From an uncultured Aquimonas sp. (GTDB lineage Bacteria > Pseudomonadota > Gammaproteobacteria > Xanthomonadales > Xanthomonadaceae), in assembly GCF_937888285.1 (NCBI RefSeq), contig NZ_CALART010000006.1, positions 1 through 64,000 of the forward strand: a DNA stretch of 64,000 nt. Reading direction: 5' to 3'. Under the pieces are notes generated by a model. It had not been told where the DNA came from. It ran no database searches and worked only from the letters and a program-made list of their open reading frames with translations. A program made the position numbers and the translations under genes. Of this stretch, positions 58,160 to 64,000 are shown piece by piece; within the stretch, counting starts at the first letter, position 1, and each line of letters opens with the position of its first letter.

Positions 58160-58555
58160 ATGAGCATGCAGTCGTGGCTTCTTGCGGCGTCGGTCCTGGC
58201 CACGCTGACCGGCGTGGTTCACTCGCTCCTAGGTGAGCGGCTGATCTTTCGCCACCTGCGCTCGGTCGGCCTGGTGCCCTCGCTTCCCGCACCGCCGCTG
58301 CAGGGGCGCCATGTCCAGATCCTGTGGGCCACCTGGCACCTGGCCTCGGTGCTTGCCTGGGCCTTCGCCGGCCTGCTCTGGTCTGTGGCGCGCGAGCCTG
58401 CGTCCCCGTCCACGCAGGCTGTGCTGAGCGCGGCGGTGTTCGGCTTCACCGGCAGCGCTCTGCTCGTGCTGGTCGGCACGCGAGGTCGCCACCCCGGGTG
58501 GGTGGCACTCGCTGCGGTCGGTCTGCTGTGCGGGATGGCCCTGCGTTCCGCCTGA
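58160..58555 (+). CDS. Small membrane protein of unknown function
   Basis: This is a 131-residue protein with four predicted helices: about 5-22, 52-75, 85-105 and 113-129. A conserved-looking VVHSLLGERLIFRHLR loop follows helix 1 and WATWHLASVLAW lies in helix 2; histidines in both could bind metal or haem. An AGGAATGAGC stretch precedes the ATG at 58160. The family is not recognised with certainty. Confidence 0.65.
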   Translation: MSMQSWLLAASVLATLTGVVHSLLGERLIFRHLRSVGLVPSLPAPPLQGRHVQILWATWHLASVLAWAFAGLLWSVAREPASPSTQAVLSAAVFGFTGSALLVLVGTRGRHPGWVALAAVGLLCGMALRSA

Positions 58556-58875
58556 GTCGCCGTGCGCAGCCCTGCGATTCGTGCGCAAGGGCGGATGTCC
58601 TCGTGCTTGACGCACGGCCTGCGACCGATCAGGCCTTTCACCAGTGATCGCGCCGGCGCGGCCGCACGAGGGCACGCGCATCCGCTCAGCCAGAGCCGGT
58701 GCGGCGGCGAAGCTGTCGGATAAGGCTCAATCCGAAACGGATCGGCGCTGCACAGCCTTCGCGCCATGCGCGCTGGCGGCAGTCCCGGCGGCGGTGCTGC
58801 CTGCCACCGGTCCCTGTTTCACGCGCGTCAATGTCGGCACACTTGCGCTCCGACTTTCCGTCTACGGTGCTGCTT
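58556..58875. other. Intergenic region without supported gene
   Basis: No gene is supported in these 320 bp. The region upstream of 58876 probably holds the promoter of the lipoprotein gene that follows, but no clear hexamers were identified. Confidence 0.45.
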
Positions 58876-59373
58876 GTGAACCGATTCGTCTGCCTCTTGC
58901 TCGCCTTGAGCCTGTCCGCCTGTTCGAGCGGCCCCGACCTGCAGGTGCCCGAGGGCCTGTCCGCGTTCGAGCTGCGCGAGGTAGTGACCGAGTTCAACCC
59001 CCTCTGGGACCCCGTCGAGCGTGCCGTGACGGATGTCCGTCTACTGGACGGGCGCAGGCTCGCCGATGATCGCTACGAGCTCGACGCCGAGTACGAGGTT
59101 CTCTGTGTTGCCAAGCGTGAGCCAATGCGCGCGGAAGAACTGGCGCTCATCGGCCGCAACATGCGCGCCCAGGGGCGAGAGCAGGAGTGGCTGCGCATGG
59201 AGGCCCAGCGGAAGGCGTCCGAAGCCCTGCTGGCTGAGCGCGTGGGCGATATGACGCCAGGCGAGAAGCGCTGGTTTCGCGACACCTTCGTGCTGGTGCG
59301 AGTCAATGAGGCGTGGGTGCCTGAACACATGGCCGCGCGCATGCGAGAGGACCAGGCCGCCGCTCGGCGTTGA
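58876..59373 (+). CDS. Hypothetical lipoprotein
   Basis: This is a 165-residue protein from a GTG start. The short signal NRFVCLLLALSLSAC ends at a lipobox (LSAC, Cys16). The mature part is charged and mixed, with DDRYELDAEYEVLCV and a C-terminal helical region (MTPGEKRWFRDTFVLVRVNEAWVPE). The longer frames from 58699 or 58831 would bury the signal peptide, so I prefer 58876. The family is not recognised. Confidence 0.65.
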   Translation: MNRFVCLLLALSLSACSSGPDLQVPEGLSAFELREVVTEFNPLWDPVERAVTDVRLLDGRRLADDRYELDAEYEVLCVAKREPMRAEELALIGRNMRAQGREQEWLRMEAQRKASEALLAERVGDMTPGEKRWFRDTFVLVRVNEAWVPEHMAARMREDQAAARR

Positions 59374-59664
59374 TGCGGGCTCTTCGCGCGAAGGGTCGCA
59401 TACCAGGGAACGCGTTCCGAGATGGGTGGCGAGCCGTAGCTCGGCCTCGGCTGCTCGTGATTCTCCACCCCATGAGGATCGCGCGTGGACGGCGAGCCGG
59501 TCTTCCAGCCTGCGAGACCTGCGCTGCCGCTGAACACAGATGCAGTGCTGTTGACAGCGCGAAGCCATTACACTCGGTGACCGTGTGCCGCCCGCGCAGC
59601 GCCTTTCGGCGCGATTCCCTTCCGAGCCGCGACTTCCTGATTGACTCAGACATGGAGACTTCAC

Positions 59665-59922
59665 ATGGGCAGTTTCAGCATCTTCCATTGGCTGGTGGTT
59701 CTGAGTGTTGTGCTTCTGCCGCTGGCCCTGATCGCCTTGATCGTGGCGTTCGCGCGTCGGTCTTCGCGCGCTGGCGGTAGTACGGGTCAGCGCCTGGTTG
59801 GACAGACAGGCAAGCCGCCGGTCGAGGCGCGTCTGTTGGCTCTCGATGATCTGAAGACCAAGGGCCTGATCTCCGACGAGGAACACGCCGCACAGCGCGC
59901 TGCGATCCTGCGCGAGGTGTAG
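59665..59922 (+). CDS. Small membrane protein with SHOCT domain
   Basis: This is an 85-residue protein: one membrane helix (about 8-31), a short linker, then a C-terminal SHOCT motif (RLLALDDLKTKGLISDEEHAAQRAAIL). SHOCT segments are oligomerisation tails found on many unrelated small membrane proteins. GGAG at 59654-59657 is the ribosome-binding site and fixes the ATG at 59665. Confidence 0.8.
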   Translation: MGSFSIFHWLVVLSVVLLPLALIALIVAFARRSSRAGGSTGQRLVGQTGKPPVEARLLALDDLKTKGLISDEEHAAQRAAILREV

Positions 59923-60027
59923 GGTCAGGCGAGCGGGGCGAAGGGGATTGGCGAACCTTTGATCGTCTCCCTCAAGCGGCTGGCTGCATTGCCGTATAGG
60001 TCAGGCCGTTGTTCCGCTCTGAACGCT

Positions 60028-60054
60028 GGATCCCCGCGTTCGCGGGGATGACGA
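60028..60054. repeat. ATCCCCGCG hairpin repeat
   Basis: ATCCCCGCG-TT-CGCGGGGAT (60030-60049) forms a perfect hairpin and continues as GACGAG. The family copy near 49980 runs in the opposite orientation. Confidence 0.7.
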
Positions 60055-60241
60055 GTCAAAGGTCTCTGCAAGAACGCGTAACCCGCTGGCTGGGCTGAGG
60101 AGCTAGCAGGGAGCTGCGCGAGCGGGCGAGCGGGCGACCTCATTTTGGAGTCGTTCCGTCACCGCGCGGTAGTGCAAGCCTCGCACGCGTCGCCCCGCGC
60201 AGGCGGGGGCATGTCATGGCTTGGGTCGAACGCCAGTGCTT

Positions 60242-60429
60242 TGTAGGAGCGAGCTCGCTGGCGACCCACAGGGTGAGCGCAGCGCACAGGTTGTGGTCGC
60301 CTGCGAGCAGGCTCCTACCATAAACGCGCGCTTCAACCTCGCCGCTGCCCGCTCTTGGCAGAAGCGAGCTCGCGACCCGAAGGGTGAGCGCAGTGCGCAG
60401 GCTACGGTCGCCCGCAAGCAGGCTTCTAC
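60242..60429. repeat. Two TGTAGGAGC / GCTCCTACC inverted elements
   Basis: Copy 1 (60242-60319) starts TGTAGGAGCGAGCTCGC and ends GCAGGCTCCTACC. Copy 2 (60359-60429) is diverged (GAAGCGAGCTCGCGACC ... GCAGGCTTCTACG). Both carry GGGTGAGCGCAG in the middle. The GTAGGAGC ... GCTCCTAC layout is that of paired REP-type elements. Confidence 0.75.
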
Positions 60430-60450
60430 GCGGAGCGCGTGCGGACCAAC

Positions 60451-61245
60451 TCAGGTTTCCTTGAGAACACCTGCATCGGCACACGGGGTCGATCGCCACG
60501 CAGCGCGCAGGCGAATGCGTGCGGCCACGATGCGGCTGAGCTTGCCCAGGCCGCGCAGCTGCCAGCGCAGGGGGCGCGGGCCTTCGAGGCGCTCGGCGCT
60601 CATCAGCACGGTGGCGGCCAGCATCGCTGCGGTATGGCCCTGGACGAGCAGCATCGGCACCAGCATCAGCGCCCAGCACGAGCCCAGGCACCACAGGCCG
60701 TGGCTCAGACCGAAGCGCAGGGCGTCGCGATCCGCAGCCCAGCCGAAGGCAGACAGCGCCCTGTGTTCATGGCTGCGATTCAGACAGCGCTGCTTGATGG
60801 GCGAGCACTGCCAGACCAGCGCCAGCAGGGCTGCGATCAGTGCCGGGCCCCAGGACTGCGGCGCGACCAGGCTCAGCAGCAGCGACAGCGGCACGAGCAC
60901 CCCGCCCGCGAGCAGCCACACGCCGAAGTAGCCCAGCGCGAACAGCGTGAGCGCGCGCGGGCGTCGCTGCCGGAAGCTGCGCTGATGCACGTGCAGCAGG
61001 GGGGCGACCAGCGTCGGCAGCATCATCGCCACCAGCATCAGCAGCCAGCCGCCCAGCAGGGCCGACGGCGGATGCAGCTGCAGCAGCACCGCAAGGCTGG
61101 GCCAGGCGCCGGTCGCGGCACCGCTCCAGCAGAAGGGCGATGCCGAGGCCTGCGCGGCGTGACCCAGGTGCAGCACCCAGGCGACGGCACTCAGCGCAAG
61201 CGCGACGCCGGCGATATGCCGGCGTGCGCGTGCCCGCTCTGTCAC
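60451..61245 (-). CDS. DUF2182 family membrane protein
   Basis: This is a 264-residue protein with about six helices. Family features are the GGWLLMLVAMMLPTLVAPL helix (the WLLM-VAMM signature), HVHQRSF, FALGYFGVW and the CSPIKQRCLNRSHEH loop, followed by GLSHGLWCLGSCWALM with conserved cysteines and histidines. DUF2182 is described as a predicted metal-binding membrane family of unknown function. Its ATG overlaps the tyrosinase stop by 4 bp, suggesting a joint role, for instance in copper supply. Its last codons lie in a 21-bp repeat also found near 49954. Confidence 0.86.
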   Translation of the reverse strand: MTERARARRHIAGVALALSAVAWVLHLGHAAQASASPFCWSGAATGAWPSLAVLLQLHPPSALLGGWLLMLVAMMLPTLVAPLLHVHQRSFRQRRPRALTLFALGYFGVWLLAGGVLVPLSLLLSLVAPQSWGPALIAALLALVWQCSPIKQRCLNRSHEHRALSAFGWAADRDALRFGLSHGLWCLGSCWALMLVPMLLVQGHTAAMLAATVLMSAERLEGPRPLRWQLRGLGKLSRIVAARIRLRAAWRSTPCADAGVLKET

Positions 61246-62789
61246 TTGTGGCTCTCTCGGTAGAGGCTGATGCGGCCGACGCTGATCGGCTCATCGGCAT
61301 CGACGGCATTGCTGGGCTGGATGCGGACATCGAGGGCGTCGGTGGCCAGCGCGTTCTCGACGTAGAGGCTGTCGATCAGGGCGGTGACGTCCAGCTCGAA
61401 GCTGAGCCCGTTGCCGGCATGCTCGGCGTTCTGTGCGCTGGCGCGACGCAGGCCGAAAAGGGCGACCGTGCCGGCCAGCTGCTCGTTGACGTAGACCTGC
61501 AGCTTCTGGGCGTCGCGCGCGCCGCGCACGTTCTCAAGCTGCAGGTAGGCGCGATCGGGCGGCGCGTCCAGCGAGGCGGCCTTCAGGCTGTCCGACATCT
61601 TCGAACGCACGCCCGCATCGAGTTTCACCTGCGCGCGCGCGCCCGAGCTGCGGATCAACAGGCTGCCGTCGTGGCTGCCGACCAGCTCCGAGGCGGTGGC
61701 GGTGTCCTTGTCCTGATCGGATGCACGTCCGGCCATATCGGGGGCCCCCAGCTTGTGCAGACGGATGGCGAGCGGTGCGCGGGCGGCGGCGGGTGCGGCC
61801 GCCTGCAGGTCGTCATAGGTGTAGTCGGTCTTGCCGAGATCGTCGACATCAGCAGGGGTGTACACCCAAGTGCTGCCGTCCGCCATCGGCATGACGAAGG
61901 GGCGTTCGCCGGCGGCAGCCGGGCCCTTCAGCCAGGCTGCGCTGCTGGGGTTGGCATTGCCCTTGGCATTCCACGCCGCCCACATGCGGTCGATGTTGGC
62001 GTGGTGCAGGTAGAACACGGGATCCAGCGCGGCGATGCCGGGGTCGGCCATCAGGCCCCAGGTCTGGCCATTCGGCGCGTTGCCGCCGACGTCGACATGC
62101 ACCATGTTGTGCGGGTTGTTCTCGAGGTTGCCGCTGACCTGGCCATCATGCGAGAAGCCCGTCTGCGGGCCGCCGAAGCCGGGGCGCGGCGTGTCGGCAT
62201 TGCTGCCGGTGTAGACGGTGTTGTTCATGCAGGCGCCGGACACCGGCGGCACCGGGATGAAGATGTCGCCGTTGTTGTTCGGGCCGTAGCGCGCCGTCAC
62301 GAACAGCGGGTTGGGGGTCTTGCCGTCCGGCAGCGTGGCCTGGGTGAAGGCAGGCGGGATCTCGTACTGCGTGTCGGGGCCGAGGTAGTTCCAGTAGGGC
62401 AGGGCCCAGCTTGCAGGTCCGCCCAGGGCGATGATCGCCTTGCGTAGATGGCCCTCGAGCGCGATCAGATAGCCGCGGTGCCAGGGCGGGAAATACCAGC
62501 TCTGGTGCTGGCACTGGTCCCAGAAGCTCTTGATGTCGGAGCCCGAGGGCAGGGGCGTGGTCGGTACCGCCGGCACCGGCGGGATCGCCTGCCAGCCGGG
62601 GAAGCCGCTCTGCTGGTTCGGCGTGCCCGGCAGGTACTGGCCGTGGATGGCGGCGAAGAACCACCAGCTGTTCCGATCGTTCAGGGGCAGCGCCATCATC
62701 GCGCCCACGCCCTTGGCGTACCAGAGCAGGTCGGGGTTGTCGAAGGTGCCGCCCTGGTTCCAGGCGTTTGAACGGGTGTAACGGGCCAT
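61242..62789 (-). CDS. Tyrosinase family copper oxidase
   Basis: This is a 515-residue type-3 copper enzyme. The CuA site is His49, His95 and His104 (HQSWYFPPWHR); the CuB site is His227 and His231 (HNMVH) and His262 (FYLHHANIDRMW). Cys93 two residues before His95 matches the Cys-x-His thioether bridge of fungal tyrosinases. The C-terminal domain (about 325-510) is beta-rich. No export signal is seen. The start at 62789 has AAGGAG at 6-nt spacing. Activity on phenols, and possibly melanin formation, is inferred. Confidence 0.92.
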   Translation of the reverse strand: MARYTRSNAWNQGGTFDNPDLLWYAKGVGAMMALPLNDRNSWWFFAAIHGQYLPGTPNQQSGFPGWQAIPPVPAVPTTPLPSGSDIKSFWDQCQHQSWYFPPWHRGYLIALEGHLRKAIIALGGPASWALPYWNYLGPDTQYEIPPAFTQATLPDGKTPNPLFVTARYGPNNNGDIFIPVPPVSGACMNNTVYTGSNADTPRPGFGGPQTGFSHDGQVSGNLENNPHNMVHVDVGGNAPNGQTWGLMADPGIAALDPVFYLHHANIDRMWAAWNAKGNANPSSAAWLKGPAAAGERPFVMPMADGSTWVYTPADVDDLGKTDYTYDDLQAAAPAAARAPLAIRLHKLGAPDMAGRASDQDKDTATASELVGSHDGSLLIRSSGARAQVKLDAGVRSKMSDSLKAASLDAPPDRAYLQLENVRGARDAQKLQVYVNEQLAGTVALFGLRRASAQNAEHAGNGLSFELDVTALIDSLYVENALATDALDVRIQPSNAVDADEPISVGRISLYRESHK

Positions 62790-63055
62790 GTGCATCTCCT
62801 TCGGTGGTGGGTGCAGCGGGGGCTCGGGTGAGGTGGTCGTGATGCGTTGAGGTCTGCCGTTGCGTCTGCGATGTCGGCTCCTGCGCGCGGCGTCCAGCGG
62901 GCGTTGGGTGCCTGTGCGTTGTGTTCCTTTGGCGAGCAATCGCGTTGGCGAACGCCACCCGTGGCGGGCTGATCAAGTATCTGGATGCCGTGACCCGCGC
63001 GCAGCTGTCGGATCTGACAGGCCGGCAGACGGCGCGCGATGGTCGCAGTGGGGCT
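62790..63055. other. Intergenic region between kinase and tyrosinase genes
   Basis: No gene, repeat or lanthipeptide-precursor-like frame was recognised in these 266 bp. The promoter of the tyrosinase-DUF2182 pair should lie here. Confidence 0.4.
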
Positions 63056-64000
63056 CTAGTCGGCGGCGAGGGCAGGCTCGGCGATCAGCATGTCCTGCAC
63101 CTCCTGCCACATCTTTTCGCGCACGCGACGCACCACGGCGGAGTCGCGTTTGGCCGGTGTGGGTACGGGCAGCACGCTGCGCGCATACGGCGCCAGCGCA
63201 TCGACCACGGACTGCGCGCTGGGGCGGCGCAGGGGATCGGTGTGCAGCAGCTGGGCGACCAGGTCGCGCACGGCCGGCGGCACCTGCTTGCGCAGACGGC
63301 CCAGTGGTGGACGCTGCGTTGCCGAGGCCTGGGCACCTGGCTCGACGTCGTCGCGGTGCATCAGCCATGAGCTCAGCAGCTGGTGCAGGGTGGCACCGAG
63401 GCCGTAAAGGTCTTCGCGCACATGGCTGCCGGCGAAGGCGCCATGCCGGGCTTCGGGCGGCATGTAACTGGGCGTGCCCCAGGGGATGTTGCTGGTCTCC
63501 TGAAGGCGCAGCGCACCCTCGAAGTCGACCGGGCGCAGGCGTCCGCTACGATCGACCAGCACGTTGGCGGGCTTCAGATCGCGCCAGACCCAGCCGGCTG
63601 CATGCAGCTGTGCAACCAGTTGGGCAACGGCGGCGCCGTAGGCCAGGGCTTCGTCGATAGGCAGCTTTTTCTGCGGGTCGGCGCAGGCCATCAGCAGGGG
63701 CTCGCCGTCGATGTGCTCGATGACCAGATAGCGATGCTCGCCAATGCAGAAGCTGTCGATCACTGCGGGTGCGGCGAACGCGAGCCCGTGCATGGCCCGC
63801 AGGATGGCCTCCTCGCGCTCGACGTAGCTTCGCCCGTCCTGGCCGAGCCAGTTCGTCTCACCGTGGCGACGGCCTTCCTTCACCACGCAGAGCCGTGCGG
63901 GCGAACGCTCGATATCGACCGCGCGATACACACCGCCCTTGCCGCGCTGCATGAAGGCCTCGTAGCAGAGGAAGCGCGTCTGCAGCGGGGTCGGTGGCGA
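63056..64000 (-). CDS. Kinase domain related to class III lanthipeptide synthetases (partial at window edge)
   Basis: The frame is open from beyond position 64000 down to 63056, so the N-terminus is missing; an internal ATG at 63952 is not a convincing start because RFLCYEAF precedes it in frame. RFLCYEAFMQRGKGGVYRAVD and CVVKEGRRHGETNW match the kinase entrance of LanKC-type synthetases. The catalytic loop is WVWRDLKPANVLVD, with VDFEGA in place of DFG. The activation segment is GTPSYMPPEA. The protein stops after the kinase with no LanC cyclase domain. It may phosphorylate Ser/Thr of a peptide or protein; an ordinary kinase is also possible. Confidence 0.72.
   Translation of the reverse strand, partial: SPPTPLQTRFLCYEAFMQRGKGGVYRAVDIERSPARLCVVKEGRRHGETNWLGQDGRSYVEREEAILRAMHGLAFAAPAVIDSFCIGEHRYLVIEHIDGEPLLMACADPQKKLPIDEALAYGAAVAQLVAQLHAAGWVWRDLKPANVLVDRSGRLRPVDFEGALRLQETSNIPWGTPSYMPPEARHGAFAGSHVREDLYGLGATLHQLLSSWLMHRDDVEPGAQASATQRPPLGRLRKQVPPAVRDLVAQLLHTDPLRRPSAQSVVDALAPYARSVLPVPTPAKRDSAVVRRVREKMWQEVQDMLIAEPALAAD

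Larger units (their letters stand above)
59923..60450. other. Repeat-rich intergenic region
   Basis: These 528 bp carry no supported gene. They contain the ATCCCCGCG hairpin at 60028-60054 and two TGTAGGAGC-type repeats described separately. Confidence 0.6.

Noticed and set aside
62790..63055. Lanthipeptide precursor gene next to the LanKC-like kinase
   Set aside because: No short frame with a leader-like start and Ser/Thr/Cys-rich core was found on either strand.

Overview
The window is dense, very GC-rich bacterial chromosome. Gene content (rpsO-pnp, rng-yhdP-tldD, motAB, ssb, ispB, prmC, a two-cysteine OhrR next to Ohr) and the style of the intergenic repeats point to a gammaproteobacterium of the Xanthomonadales (Lysobacterales) group. 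This is inferred from gene content; there is no rRNA or other marker to fix genus. No rRNA, tRNA, CRISPR array, prophage, transposase or integrase was recognised.

Layout. 0-3.5 kb: a MacA-MacB type efflux operon (minus strand). 3.7-6.9 kb: rpsO-pnp with a strong terminator, then a DUF4442 protein. 6.9-10.7 kb: a Ser/Thr kinase fused to a formylglycine-enzyme-like domain, DUF502 and queuosine-precursor transporter genes. 10.7-15.6 kb: motA-motB divergent from a sensor/phosphatase/kinase protein and its STAS partner, a partner-switching module beside the flagellar stator genes. 15.7-18.5 kb: dienelactone hydrolase, ispB and ssb. 18.5-25.5 kb: rng-yhdP-tldD. 25.5-31.9 kb: a PycTM-like membrane protein, prmC, the ohr/old-yellow-enzyme/ohrR peroxide locus, terC and a universal stress protein. 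32-38.2 kb: CYTH-CHAD phosphatase, zinc-type CDF exporter, DUF454, and a large acyl-CoA synthetase/GNAT protein. 38.5-42.6 kb: 5'-nucleotidase lipoprotein and btaA-btaB for betaine-lipid synthesis with a candidate Pho box. 42.6-53.2 kb: pbpC, a two-propeller diguanylate cyclase, a di-haem cytochrome c and a secreted penicillin-acylase-family enzyme.

Accessory part. Between about 53.2 and 55.6 kb base composition falls sharply. Two genes there sit in what I read as integron gene cassettes: a recognisable attC site lies between them, and its 5' arm is a perfect 13-nt complement of the start of the first cassette. Cassette 1 encodes a proteasome-fold (HslV/Anbu-like) Ntn hydrolase with Thr, Asp and Lys at the HslV spacing. 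Cassette 2 encodes a protein with an RNDLLH motif typical of HEPN ribonuclease-type domains. No integrase is present, so this would be an integrase-less cassette cluster. From 55.8 to 60.5 kb there are small orphan genes and lipoproteins separated by repeat-rich DNA. The right end holds an overlapping tyrosinase-DUF2182 pair and the C-terminal part of a kinase related to class III lanthipeptide synthetases, cut by the window edge.

Repeats are a theme. GGGATT-type arrays start right after stop codons. An 18-bp palindrome occurs three times, once as an inverted pair. GGCGGAT/ATCCGCC, TGTAGGAGC and ATCCCCGCG families are also present.
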